NCBI RefSeq assembly: GCF_046297875.1
Contig: NZ_JBKBHD010000002.1
Location: 62,001-126,000 of the forward strand
Length of the DNA stretch: 64,000 bases
Source: Parvibaculum sp046297875
Lineage (GTDB): Bacteria; Pseudomonadota; Alphaproteobacteria; Parvibaculales; Parvibaculaceae
Direction: 5' to 3'
Made by a program: the position numbers and the translations under genes. Shown in pieces: positions 23,946 to 33,092 of the stretch. How positions within the stretch are numbered: the first letter of the stretch is position 1; the number at the start of each line of letters is the position of its first letter. A model generated the notes under the pieces. That model was not told the origin of the DNA, made no database searches, and saw only the letters and a program-made list of their open reading frames with translations.

Positions 23946-25544
23946 TCAGGCCCTCCCCTTGCGGGTGGCGAGAACTTCCGCCGCGGCATTCGCGCCCGGA
24001 GCGCCCATGACGAACGGGCCTGGATGCGCGCTGGGAGAACAGAGATAGAAATTTCGCAGCGGCGTCGCGGCTCCGCCCTGACCGGGGAATGGCCGGTTCG
24101 AGAAAAGCTGGTCGAGCGTCGTTTCGCCATAGGCCAGGTCGCCGCCCGTGAGCCCGATCTCGTTTTCGATATCGCCAGGCAGCAGCACTTCGCAGGCAAG
24201 GATGCGCGTTTCGATGCCGGGGCTCACGGAAGCAAGACGCGCCGTCACGAGATCGCGCAGCGCATCGCGACGCTCTTCCGTCCAAGGTCCGTCGTGCAGT
24301 TCCTCCGGCACGAACTGTACGAGCGCAGAGAGGACATGCTTGCCCGGAGGTGCGAGCGACGGATCGGCGATCGAGGGGATCAGCATGTCGAACACCGGAT
24401 CGCGCGGCGGCATCCGCTCGCGCCAATCGGCGAAGGCGCGGTCCATTGCCGGGATCGTATTGGCAAGGCGCAATCCGCCACCGAGCGACGGGCAGCCTTC
24501 CGGCAGACCGGGAAAATCCGGCATTGAGTCGAGCGCAATATTGACCTTGGCGGCGACGCCTTTCATGCGGATGCGGCCGATCCGTTCGACAAGTCCGTCC
24601 GGCAGGTCCTTCCAGCGGAAAAGGCTGAGGAAGCTCCGCTTCACATCGAGGCCCGACAGCACCACATCCGCGTTGATTGCCTCGCCATTGGCGAGTTCGA
24701 CGCCGCGCACCTTCCGGTCCTTGATGAGAATGTCGGTCACTTCCGCTTCCAGGCGGATCGTGCCGCCTTTGGCGCGAATGGCGTCCATGAGCGCCGCCAC
24801 AAGCGCTGCCGCGCCGCCATGCGGCATCAGCGTGTCGGGCGCGCCGCCCATTGCATCGCCGGGCTCGGAGAGCCATGCCAGCGCGAGCCGCGCTGCACTC
24901 ATTGGCGACGAGGGCCCGAGCGTACTGCCGGCAAGCGCGGCGGCGGCAAGATGCGCCTTCACGTGACCTGACTCGAAATACCGGTCGAGAAATTCGGACG
25001 CAGGCAATGTCCACAGCCGCAGCATGTCTGCCATGCCGGATGCCGGAAGTTCTGCGAGCCTGTCGGCCAGTGCGAGACGCGCGCGCAGTCCTGACAACAA
25101 TCCTCTTGCGGGCCCCGAGGCGGGCCGCGCAAGAAGCGGCGCAAGGCCGCGCGCGGCGCGCAGCATGTCGCGCCGATAGCGCGTCCAGGTATCGGCATCC
25201 CGGCGCGAATGGCGCGCGAGTTCGCGGCGGTGAACTAGACCGTCGCGGTAATTTGCGACATGACGTCCATCGGCAAAACAGGTGACGCCGCCATCGGCAC
25301 GGATGAAGCGGAGGCCAAACCGGGCAAGATCGAGATCGGTTGCGATGCGCGGCGGCAGACCGCCGCTGCCCAGCGTATAGCGCGGCAGACGGAAACCCGG
25401 CGCTATTTCATGCGGCATGAGGATGCCGCCAGGTGCGGAAGCCCGGTCGAGCACAAGCACATCGAGCCCGGCGCGCGCCAGATAGGCAGCGGCGACGAGC
25501 CCGTTGAGCCCGGCTCCGATCACGATTGCGTCGTGACGCTCCAT
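23946..25544 (-). CDS. Phytoene-desaturase-like FAD oxidoreductase (PYROXD2/CrtI superfamily), copy 2
   Basis: 532 residues, paralogous to the next gene. N-terminal HDAIVIGAGLNGLVAAAYLARAGLDVLVLDRASAPGG and C-terminal NFYLCSPSAHPGPFVMGAPGANAAAEVLA, where the usual GSxxHPGGG is altered to SPSAHPGPF. ATG 25544 has AGGA close upstream; an in-frame GTG lies 15 nt earlier. First gene of the three-gene unit. The two copies differ clearly, so they may form a heteromer or act on successive intermediates (inference). Confidence 0.8.
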   Translation of the reverse strand: MERHDAIVIGAGLNGLVAAAYLARAGLDVLVLDRASAPGGILMPHEIAPGFRLPRYTLGSGGLPPRIATDLDLARFGLRFIRADGGVTCFADGRHVANYRDGLVHRRELARHSRRDADTWTRYRRDMLRAARGLAPLLARPASGPARGLLSGLRARLALADRLAELPASGMADMLRLWTLPASEFLDRYFESGHVKAHLAAAALAGSTLGPSSPMSAARLALAWLSEPGDAMGGAPDTLMPHGGAAALVAALMDAIRAKGGTIRLEAEVTDILIKDRKVRGVELANGEAINADVVLSGLDVKRSFLSLFRWKDLPDGLVERIGRIRMKGVAAKVNIALDSMPDFPGLPEGCPSLGGGLRLANTIPAMDRAFADWRERMPPRDPVFDMLIPSIADPSLAPPGKHVLSALVQFVPEELHDGPWTEERRDALRDLVTARLASVSPGIETRILACEVLLPGDIENEIGLTGGDLAYGETTLDQLFSNRPFPGQGGAATPLRNFYLCSPSAHPGPFVMGAPGANAAAEVLATRKGRA

Positions 25545-25764
25545 GCGTCCTAACCCCACACACTACCCGGCCTGGGACGCGCCCAGGTTTTGTCCCATCC
25601 GAAGCGTATCGAATTGACACGTTTCGCGCCGGGCAAACACGCATCGCTGCCGAGACGACGCGCGCGTTAACCACGAATTGCCGGGAATTGTCGCGATTTC
25701 ACCGCGCATCCCCGAACAGAGTTAATGCGCGGCGTCCCGGCCGGCATGGAAGCGGTGCAAATAT

Positions 25765-28698
25765 TCAGCCAGCAGCGGACGTCACGATCGTCTCGAAAGC
25801 GTCACGCACCCGGCGCTGGCTTTCCAGAAGATCGGCTTCGAGCATCGCAAAATCCGGCGCATCGCCTGCCCGGGCGAGGCGGAACTTCAGTCCGATGGGT
25901 GCCTCTGCCGGATTGAACACGCCTTCGACACAGACGCGGATGACCTGCGTCAGATTGTGATTGAGCGAAATGGCATGCACGAGCATTTCCGCGATCTCGT
26001 CTGGCAGCAGCCTTTCCTCGGCAATGCGGGCGAGCGCAGTGCGCGTATGCGTGTTGCGGATGGCGGGGTGCTCATGCGCATGGACGAGCTGCAGATACTG
26101 GCAAATGAACTCAATATCGACGAGACCGCCGCGGACATGCTTCAGCTCCCAAGGGTTCTGGCTCTGGCGTTCCTTCGCTAACCGTACGCGCATCTCCGAT
26201 ACATCTGTCGCGATCTTCGCCTTGTCCCGCTTTCTCAGGATCGTGTCGGCAATCGCCTTCTCGATGCGTCCTCGAAGTTCCTCAGGGCCCGAGATCACCC
26301 GGGCGCGCGTCAGCGCCATGTGTTCCCAGGTCCAGGCTTCCGCTTCCTGATAGGCAACGAAACTGCCGAAAGCCGTCGCGATAGGCCCCGCATTGCCTGA
26401 CGGGCGGAGCCGCATATCGACTTCGTAGAGCTTGCCTTCTGCTGTCGGCGCCGTCAGCGCATTGATAAGCTGCTGGCAAACACGCGCATAGTATTGCGAG
26501 GCATATAGCGGACGCTCCCCATTCGATTGCACCTCTGCATCGGGTGCATCGTAGATGACGATGAGATCGAGGTCGGAGCTTGCGCCCATTTCCTCGCTGC
26601 CGAGTTTCCCCATGGCGACAACGCAGAAGCGCCCGTCTTCGATATGGCCATGTTTTTCTGCAACCTTGTCTTCGGCGGCTGGCGCCAGCGCCGCTACCAG
26701 TTCTGAGGCAAGCGCGGCATAGGCGGGGCCCGCCTCTTCCGCATCGGCGCTGCCCGACAACACACGCACACCGAGGCGGAAGCGATATTCGCGTGCCCAG
26801 ACACGCGCGAAATCGAGTATGTCCTGATAGTCCTCCGCATGGACAAGCGCATCCTTCAGGCTGCGATTCAACTCCTCTCGGCCCGGCAGCACCTTGAAGA
26901 AATCAGGGTCGACGACCGCCTCCAGCACGCGTGGGTTCTGGCTCAAATAGGTCGCAAGGCGCGGTGCCGTGCCGCAAATACCGGCCAGCAGGTCCAGCAG
27001 ATGCGGATTGGAATACAGCATCGAGAATAGCTGCACGCCCGCCGGCAAGCCGGTGAGGAACTTGTCGAAGCGATCGAATGCCGTATCCGGGTTCGCCGTG
27101 CGCGAAAGCGAACGCAGAAGTGCGGGCATGAGGCTTGTCAGCAGCTCGCGAGAGCGCGTGGCGCGCGTCGCGGGAAACCGGCCTGTATGCCAGCCGCGAA
27201 TGGCCTCCGACATTTCGGATGGACGCGTAAAACCGAGGCTGCGCAATGTTTCAAGCGTTTCTGGGTCGTCCTCCGTTCCTGTGAAAACGAGGCTGCCGCC
27301 CTCCTCGCCAAGCGGCGGCGCGGATTCGAAGAGTTTGGCATAGTGATCGCGAACGCATTCGAGCCGCCGTGTCAGCGCCTCGGCAAAATCCGCACGCCCC
27401 GCGAAGCCCATGAAGCAGGCGACATGGTCGAGGTCGGCGTCGGAGGCGGGCAAGGAATGGGTCTGCTCGTCATCGATCATCTGCAGCCGGTGTTCGAGCG
27501 TCCGCAGGAAGCGATAGGCTTCCTTCATCTCTTCGGCGGTCTCCGGCGCTATCCACTGCTTCGCGGCCAGTTCATCTAGCATCGGGCAGGTCTGTTTGCC
27601 GCGAAGATCGTGGTCGCGGCCGCCCGCGATCAATTGCTGCGTCTGCACGAAGAACTCGATCTCGCGGATGCCGCCACGGCCAAGCTTGATGTTATGGCCG
27701 GCAACGGCGACGACGCCATGGCCGCCTGCCGCATGGATCTGGCGCTTCATTGAATGAATATCGTCGATAGCCGCAAAGTCGAGATTCTTCCGCCAGATAT
27801 AGGGCGTCAGCGTTTTCAGCAGGCGTTCGCCCGCCGCCATGTCGCCCGCCACCGGGCGCGCCTTGATGAAGGCCGCGCGTTCCCAGTTCTGGCCGCGGCT
27901 TTCGTAGTAGCTCTCGGCGGCAGGAAGCGACACGGCAACAGGTGTGCCTCCGGGATCGGGGCGAAGGCGCAGATCGGTGCGGAAGACATAGCCTTCCGCA
28001 GTTCTCTCCTGCAGCATCTTCACGAGATCTTTCGTCACGCGAACGAAAAACTCGCCGTCGTCGAGCCCGTCTTTCAAAGGCAGCTGGCCGGGCTCGTAAA
28101 AGACGACCATATCGATGTCGCTTGAGTAATTCAGTTCGCGGGAGCCGTATTTGCCCATGCCAAGCAGAACGAGGCCGGAGCCTTCGGGCGAGACTTCTTC
28201 CGGCGCGCGGAGAATTTGTCCTCGCGTGGCGGCATTGCGCAGCAGCCAGACCACGGAACTGTCGACAGCCATATCTGCGAAACCGGTGAGGGCGCCCGTC
28301 ACCTTCTCCAGCGGCCAGGCGCCGGTAATATCCGCCATTGCCACCAGAAGCGCGGCTTCCGCCTTGGCGTGGCGAAGCGCCGCCATGACATCTGCCTGTT
28401 TCTCAAGATTGCGGGCCGCAGCGGCACGCGCAAGAAGATCGCTCATCGCTTCTTCCGGTGCGCGGTTTAGAAGACGCGGCAGCCAGTCGGGATGGAGGCG
28501 GATGATGCGGCCGAGAAAAGGCGAATTGCCGAAAATGGAACAGATCAGATGCCGGGCACCTGCATCAGCGGCGAGCGAGGCCAGCGCCGGATCGCCTTTC
28601 GCCTTCACCGCCGCTTCAAGATCTTCCATCTCACGGGCGACGCGCGCCCTGTCGTGGGGTGCAGGCGCTTTCGATCCGTATTCTCGAAGTGTCGTCAT
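25765..28698 (-). CDS. glnE: Bifunctional glutamine synthetase adenylyltransferase/adenylyl-removing enzyme
   Basis: 977 residues from ATG 28698 (GTG 28716 is the longer alternative). Two nucleotidyltransferase-like halves are visible: the N-terminal de-adenylylating centre with MGKYGSRELNYSSDIDMVVFYE (about 190-210) and the C-terminal adenylylating centre with MGKLGSEEMGASSDLDLIVIYD (about 705-725). The RLRPDPGGTPVAVSL and MRLRPSGNAGPIATAF segments follow each. GlnE adds and removes AMP on glutamine synthetase in response to PII and glutamine, in the cytoplasm. Length and motif order are normal. Confidence 0.97.
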   Translation of the reverse strand: MTTLREYGSKAPAPHDRARVAREMEDLEAAVKAKGDPALASLAADAGARHLICSIFGNSPFLGRIIRLHPDWLPRLLNRAPEEAMSDLLARAAAARNLEKQADVMAALRHAKAEAALLVAMADITGAWPLEKVTGALTGFADMAVDSSVVWLLRNAATRGQILRAPEEVSPEGSGLVLLGMGKYGSRELNYSSDIDMVVFYEPGQLPLKDGLDDGEFFVRVTKDLVKMLQERTAEGYVFRTDLRLRPDPGGTPVAVSLPAAESYYESRGQNWERAAFIKARPVAGDMAAGERLLKTLTPYIWRKNLDFAAIDDIHSMKRQIHAAGGHGVVAVAGHNIKLGRGGIREIEFFVQTQQLIAGGRDHDLRGKQTCPMLDELAAKQWIAPETAEEMKEAYRFLRTLEHRLQMIDDEQTHSLPASDADLDHVACFMGFAGRADFAEALTRRLECVRDHYAKLFESAPPLGEEGGSLVFTGTEDDPETLETLRSLGFTRPSEMSEAIRGWHTGRFPATRATRSRELLTSLMPALLRSLSRTANPDTAFDRFDKFLTGLPAGVQLFSMLYSNPHLLDLLAGICGTAPRLATYLSQNPRVLEAVVDPDFFKVLPGREELNRSLKDALVHAEDYQDILDFARVWAREYRFRLGVRVLSGSADAEEAGPAYAALASELVAALAPAAEDKVAEKHGHIEDGRFCVVAMGKLGSEEMGASSDLDLIVIYDAPDAEVQSNGERPLYASQYYARVCQQLINALTAPTAEGKLYEVDMRLRPSGNAGPIATAFGSFVAYQEAEAWTWEHMALTRARVISGPEELRGRIEKAIADTILRKRDKAKIATDVSEMRVRLAKERQSQNPWELKHVRGGLVDIEFICQYLQLVHAHEHPAIRNTHTRTALARIAEERLLPDEIAEMLVHAISLNHNLTQVIRVCVEGVFNPAEAPIGLKFRLARAGDAPDFAMLEADLLESQRRVRDAFETIVTSAAG

Positions 28699-28767
28699 CT
28701 CTTTCCCGCCCGGCACAAGCGCCTCAAACCAAGAAACGGCGCGCAGCCTAGCAGATTCCCGTGCAAT

Positions 28768-30186
28768 TCAACGCCCGGCAACAGGTAGCGACAGCGACAC
28801 GCGAAGACCTGGTTCATTGTCCGCGAGTTCGACCACACCGCCATGTAACCGCGCGACTGCAGCGACAAGGCTCAGGCCAAGGCCGGAGCCGGGCGTGTTG
28901 CGGCTCGCCTCCAGCCGGACGAACCGTTCCAGTACGTGCTGCCGCTCGCCCGGCGGAATGCCGGGCCCCCTGTCCGCAACTGACAGCACGACGCCGCGCC
29001 CGGCTCGCGTTGCATCCGGTTTGGCCGAAACCTCGATCTCGCGTTCGTTGGCGGCATCCTGCGGCAGGCCATGCTTGATCGCGTTGTCGAGGAGGTTTGC
29101 CACGGCTTGCGACAGCAATTCGCGGTTCCCCCAGATCATCAATCCTTCTTCGGCTTCAACCTTCAGTTCGAGGCCATTTTCTTCCGCCAGCGGCTCATAG
29201 AGTTCGGCAACGTCCTGCACCGTGGCGCTGAGATCGACCCATGACATGGCATCGCGCAGCGAACCGGCTTCCGCCCGCGCGATCATCAGCAGTGCGTTGA
29301 AAGTGCCGAGGAGGTAGTCGGCTTCGGCAATCGTTTTCTCAAGTGCATGCTTGTAGTCCTCTTTGGATGCGTCCTGCATCAACGTCACTTCGAGACGGTT
29401 GCGCAGGCGGTTGAGCGGACTTCTCAGGTCATGTGCGATATTGTCCGTCACTTGCCGCATGCCGCTCATCAGCGCCTCGATCTGCTCGAGCATCGCATTC
29501 AGGTTCTGGCCAAGCTGGTCGAGCTCGTCGCCCGTGCCTGCGATCGGCAGGCGCTGCGAAAGATCGCCGCCCATGATGTCTAGGCTCGAGCGGTTGATCT
29601 CGTCGACGCGCGCCAGCATGTTGCGGCTCATGAAAAGCCCACCGGCAAGGCCGAGCGCGACGGTCAGGCCAATGGCCCAAATCAGTGCGTTGGTGATGAG
29701 GCTTTCGATTTCGCGCCGTTCCTGCACGTCGCGGCCGACCAGCAGGTAGAAGCCCTCCTGCAGATAGAAGGCGCGGGCGCGGGCGGCCTTGATCTCAGTC
29801 CCGTCCAGCGTCTTGCGGTTGTAGCTGAAATCGAACCAGCCATCGGGGCCGGCCTCCACCTGCGGCCGCGCATCGAGCGTACCGGCCAGTACGCGCCCCG
29901 CCGGGTCGAGCACGAGATAGAGGCTCTGGCCCGGATCGCGCGAACGCTGGATGACGGTGTGAACGAGAAGCGGCAAGCCGCCCTGACGGTATTGTTCGGC
30001 AAGGCCGCCGATCTCCGCCTCCACCGCCTCGTCGGTCTGGCGGGCGAGAAAGCCGGCCGTATTCCAGTAGACATAGGCCAGCAGCGTGATCGCCGAGGCG
30101 GCGAACAGGGCGAGGTAAATGACCGCGAGCCGGAAGGTCGAGGTCTTGAGGAGTTTAATCAGCGGCACGTAGCGAGTATCCCGCAC
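28768..30186 (-). CDS. Sensor histidine kinase with HAMP domain, paired with adjacent OmpR-type regulator
   Basis: 472 residues from GTG 30186, overlapping the response regulator gene by 32 nt; GTG 30168 is an alternative. There are two membrane segments (about 18-42 and 164-187) flanking a 120-residue periplasmic sensor, then HAMP, HisKA with H252 in DNIAHDLRSPLNRLRNRLEV, and HATPase with NLLDNAIKHG, DRGPGIP and GSGLGLSLVAAVARLHGG. The order protease, regulator, kinase on one strand suggests an envelope-stress circuit in which the protease gene is a target. Confidence 0.93.
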   Translation of the reverse strand: MRDTRYVPLIKLLKTSTFRLAVIYLALFAASAITLLAYVYWNTAGFLARQTDEAVEAEIGGLAEQYRQGGLPLLVHTVIQRSRDPGQSLYLVLDPAGRVLAGTLDARPQVEAGPDGWFDFSYNRKTLDGTEIKAARARAFYLQEGFYLLVGRDVQERREIESLITNALIWAIGLTVALGLAGGLFMSRNMLARVDEINRSSLDIMGGDLSQRLPIAGTGDELDQLGQNLNAMLEQIEALMSGMRQVTDNIAHDLRSPLNRLRNRLEVTLMQDASKEDYKHALEKTIAEADYLLGTFNALLMIARAEAGSLRDAMSWVDLSATVQDVAELYEPLAEENGLELKVEAEEGLMIWGNRELLSQAVANLLDNAIKHGLPQDAANEREIEVSAKPDATRAGRGVVLSVADRGPGIPPGERQHVLERFVRLEASRNTPGSGLGLSLVAAVARLHGGVVELADNEPGLRVSLSLPVAGR

Positions 30187-30832
30187 CCCGCACGGTGTGC
30201 AAGAGCGGCTGCTCGAAATTCTTGTCGATCTTGGCCCGGAGCCGCGAAATATGGACGTCGATCACGTTCGTTTGCGGATCGAAATGATATTCCCAGACAT
30301 TTTCGAGCAGCATGGTCCGGGTGACGACCTGGCCGGCATGTTTCATGAGATATTCAAGAAGGCGGAATTCGCGGGGCTGGAGGTCGATTTCCTGCCCCTC
30401 CCTGATGACCTTGCGGGCCAGCAGGTCGATCTCGAGGTCGCCCACCTGAAGCCTTGTGCGCACCTGGTCCGGGTTGGCGCGCCTCACCAGCACCTCGATA
30501 CGGGCCAGCAGTTCGGCAAAGGCATAGGGCTTGGTCAGATAATCGTCGCCGCCTGCCTTGAGGCCCTTGATGCGGTCGTCCACCTCGCCAAGTGCGGAGA
30601 GGAAGAGAACGGGTGTGCGCACGCCCTCCTCACGCAGCGTTTCGACAACCGAAAGCCCGTCGCGCTTCGGCAACATGCGGTCGACGATCAGTACATCGAA
30701 GGAACTGGACAGCGCGAGCAAGAGTCCCTCCTCGCCATCTGCCGCGTGATCGACGATATGGCCGCTTTCGCGCAGACCCTTCACCGCATAGGCGGCGGCT
30801 TCCAGATCGTCCTCAATTACAAGAATGCGCAT
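30155..30832 (-). CDS. OmpR-family response regulator
   Basis: 225 residues starting MRILVIEDDLEAAAYAV; the frame is open upstream but the receiver domain begins at this ATG. The phospho-acceptor is D51 (DVLIVDRMLPKRDGL), with the conserved Thr/Ser and Lys in LFLSALGEVDDRIKGLKAGGDDYLTKPYAFAELLARIE. The C-terminal winged helix (LQPREFRLLEYLMKHAGQVVTRTMLLENVW) is complete. It overlaps the kinase gene and lies 150 nt after the Do-family protease gene on the same strand. Confidence 0.95.
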   Translation of the reverse strand: MRILVIEDDLEAAAYAVKGLRESGHIVDHAADGEEGLLLALSSSFDVLIVDRMLPKRDGLSVVETLREEGVRTPVLFLSALGEVDDRIKGLKAGGDDYLTKPYAFAELLARIEVLVRRANPDQVRTRLQVGDLEIDLLARKVIREGQEIDLQPREFRLLEYLMKHAGQVVTRTMLLENVWEYHFDPQTNVIDVHISRLRAKIDKNFEQPLLHTVRGAGYSLRAAD

Positions 30833-30867
30833 TGCTTCACCAGGTCCTGACCTTGGGCGGCAGACGA

Positions 30868-30903
30868 CGCCGCCGATGCCGCGGGGGATGAGCATCGGCG
30901 GCG
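30868..30903. other. Strong stem-loop between Do-protease gene and response regulator gene
   Basis: CGCCGCCGATGC (30868-30879) pairs perfectly with GCATCGGCGGCG (30892-30903), a 12-bp stem with a 12-nt loop. On the minus strand it is followed by GTCGTCTGCC, not a T-run, so it is not a normal intrinsic terminator. It could lower read-through from the protease gene into the regulator gene or stabilise the 3' end of the protease mRNA (inference). Confidence 0.55.
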
Positions 30904-30982
30904 CGCCTTTGCGATCCCTCCTTCGGAAAGGCGAGGACCGCGCGTTCCGCGCGGACACCCGTCCCCCGACGGCGTCCGTCCG

Positions 30983-32458
30983 TTACGACTTCTCGATCGT
31001 CAGCGCCACAAAGCGCTGCTGGTCGTTGCTGCGAAGGAGCAAGAGCACCGAGCTCTTCTTTGCCTTCGTCGCTTCTTCGACACCGGCGACAACATCCGCC
31101 GGCGATTTCACGTCCTTGCCCGACACCTTGACGATCACGTCACCGGGGCGGATGCCCTTTTCGGCGGCGTCGCTCGCCGGGTCCACCTTCTGCACCACGA
31201 CGCCGTCGGGCGAATTGGCAAGCGAGAGACCGAGGCTTTCGGTCGTGCCCGCCGCCGGTGCCGTTTCGGCGGGGCCGGCGGCGGCCATGTCGAGATTTTC
31301 CGGGAAGGTGCCGATGCGGGCGCGGATGGAGCGGCGGCGCTCATCCCGCCAGACCACGATCTCGGCCCGCGTGTCGGGCTGCAGATCGGCGACCGTGCGG
31401 CTCACCGCGCGGACATCTTCCATTTCCTTGCCGTTGATGTTCACGATCACATCGCCGGTCCGGATGCCTGCATTCTCGGCCGGGCTTTCGTTCGCCACCT
31501 GCGCAACAAGTGCCCCGCGGGCCTTGTCGAGACCGAGCGATGTGGCGAGATCGTCGTCCACCTGCTGGATCGTCACGCCGAGCCAGCCGCGCGTCACCTT
31601 GCCGTCATCCTTGAGCTGCGCGATCACGCGCTGGGCGATCGAGGAGGGAATGGCGAAGCCGATACCGACGCTGCCGCCAGTCGGCGAATAGATGGCGGTG
31701 TTCACGCCGACGACATTGCCATGCACGTCGAAGGTCGGGCCGCCGGAATTGCCGCGGTTGATCGAGGCGTCGATCTGAATGAAATCGTCATAGGGCCCGG
31801 CGCCGATTTCACGGCCGCGCGCGGAAACGATACCCGTCGTGACCGTGCCGCCAAGACCGAAAGGATTGCCGACCGCCAGCACCCAGTCGCCGACGCGCAC
31901 ATTGTCGGAATTGCCGAAGGCCACATAGGGCAGCGGCGTTTTGGACTCGACTTTCACCAGCGCAAGATCGGTCTTCGGATCGCGGCCGATGAGCTTCGCT
32001 GTCATTTCCGTGCCGTCGTCGCGCACGGCGGTGATGTCCTTGCCTTCGCCGACAACATGATTGTTGGTGACGATGTAGCCATCTTCGGAAATCAGGAAGC
32101 CAGAGCCGAGCGATGTCGTCTGGCGGCGGCGCGGTGCGCCGTCACGGCCTTGCGGTTGCATGTCGCGGAAGAAGCGTTCGAAGGGGCTGCCTGGCGGGAA
32201 GGGCAGTTCGGGCACGCCGGCCTGTGCGGCCACTTCCTCGTTGACGCGGATTGAGACCACGGCAGGGCTCACCTTCTCCACCAGATCGGCAAAGCTCGGC
32301 AGGCGTTCAAGTGCATTGGCGGAAGGCGCCGCAGAGCGTGTGTCGAGCGGCTCCGTATTCGCCACCACGTTGGCCGAACCAAGGCCAAGCGCGACGACGC
32401 CCGCCAATACGAGCGTCAGCGCCGGGCGGCGCATGGTACCGTTTCGACCGTTCCGCAT
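30983..32458 (-). CDS. Do-family periplasmic serine endopeptidase (DegP/DegQ type)
   Basis: 491 residues with a signal peptide (RRPALTLVLAGVVALGLGSANVVA). The protease triad is complete: H134 (TNNHVV), D164 (KTDLALVKV), S238 (NRGNSGGP). Two PDZ domains follow, each with a GIRxGDVIV-type core (AGIRTGDVIVNINGKEM and KGIRPGDVIVKVSGKDV). ATG 32458 has GGGAG eight bases upstream. It degrades or refolds misfolded envelope proteins. It precedes a two-component pair on the same strand. Confidence 0.95.
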   Translation of the reverse strand: MRNGRNGTMRRPALTLVLAGVVALGLGSANVVANTEPLDTRSAAPSANALERLPSFADLVEKVSPAVVSIRVNEEVAAQAGVPELPFPPGSPFERFFRDMQPQGRDGAPRRRQTTSLGSGFLISEDGYIVTNNHVVGEGKDITAVRDDGTEMTAKLIGRDPKTDLALVKVESKTPLPYVAFGNSDNVRVGDWVLAVGNPFGLGGTVTTGIVSARGREIGAGPYDDFIQIDASINRGNSGGPTFDVHGNVVGVNTAIYSPTGGSVGIGFAIPSSIAQRVIAQLKDDGKVTRGWLGVTIQQVDDDLATSLGLDKARGALVAQVANESPAENAGIRTGDVIVNINGKEMEDVRAVSRTVADLQPDTRAEIVVWRDERRRSIRARIGTFPENLDMAAAGPAETAPAAGTTESLGLSLANSPDGVVVQKVDPASDAAEKGIRPGDVIVKVSGKDVKSPADVVAGVEEATKAKKSSVLLLLRSNDQQRFVALTIEKS

Positions 32459-32571
32459 CTCTCAAACTCCCGTCACGTTGTTCCGGCCTGCCTGCCCCGG
32501 CGGGGCATGGATGGCGGCATGGTTGGGGACCAGCATCATGTCCCGATCCTTTCCAAATCATGTCCGGAATA

Positions 32572-32585
32572 TTACATCGGTGTAA
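32572..32585. promoter_or_regulatory. Imperfect palindrome upstream of Do-protease gene
   Basis: TTACATCGGTGTAA is a 14-bp inverted repeat with 12 of 14 matching positions (TTACA/TGTAA arms), about 115 bp upstream of the protease ATG in the only non-coding stretch between ccmH and the protease. It may bind the adjacent OmpR-type regulator, but those usually prefer direct repeats, so the assignment is weak. Confidence 0.35.
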
Positions 32586-32611
32586 GGCAAAATCGTGACG
32601 GTAAACCGGCG

Positions 32612-33088
32612 TCAATCGCGCGGATTCTCGTCCTTTTCGAGCAGGGCAGCGAGCTTCGCCGCCTCCACCGGGCTCAGCCTCGGTTCGGCCTGGCGATCTT
32701 TCTGGCGGCGCATCACCGCAATGACGATGCCGCCGCCGAGCACGAGCACCAGCAGGGGACCAAGCCAGAGCAGAAGGGTCGCCGGGCCGAAGCGCGGCGT
32801 CATCAGAACGAAATCACCGTAACGCGCCACCACGAAGTCATAGATTTCAGCGTCCGTGTCGCCAGCCTCGATGCGCTCGCGCACGACGCGGCGAAGATCG
32901 CCTGCGAGTTCGGCGTCGGAATCGTCGATCGACTGGTTCTGGCAGACCATGCAGCGCAGGTTCTTCGAGATGGCGCGCGCGCGCTGCTCCTGCACCGGGT
33001 CATCCAGCCGTTCCGACGGATCGACAAGCGCGAGGGACGGCGCGGACATCGCGAAGAGAAGGCAAAGCGCGGCAATGAGGCTGCGCAT
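32612..33088 (-). CDS. ccmH: Cytochrome c maturation protein CcmH (CycL)
   Basis: 158 residues from ATG 33088. Signal/anchor (MRSLIAALCLLFAMSAPSLA), then the redox motif LRCMVCQ (C46, C49), which reduces apocytochrome or its disulfide carrier, and a C-terminal membrane helix (LLLWLGPLLVLVLGGGIVIAVM). Short N-terminal-domain form, as in rhizobial CycL. It starts 4 nt after ccmF ends and acts with CcmF and CcmI in the haem lyase complex at the periplasmic face. Confidence 0.95.
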   Translation of the reverse strand: MRSLIAALCLLFAMSAPSLALVDPSERLDDPVQEQRARAISKNLRCMVCQNQSIDDSDAELAGDLRRVVRERIEAGDTDAEIYDFVVARYGDFVLMTPRFGPATLLLWLGPLLVLVLGGGIVIAVMRRQKDRQAEPRLSPVEAAKLAALLEKDENPRD

Positions 33089-33092
33089 TTCC

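Noticed and set aside
22068..24527. An 819-codon plus-strand frame opposite the GcvT/CrtI-like operon
   Set aside because: Shadow frame with low-complexity Arg-rich translation; the minus-strand genes have clear FAD and folate-protein motifs.
22362..25544. Carotenoid biosynthesis locus based on two phytoene-desaturase-like genes
   Set aside because: No crtB, crtE or cyclase genes; the sequences resemble PYROXD2-type oxidoreductases and are coupled to a GcvT-like gene.
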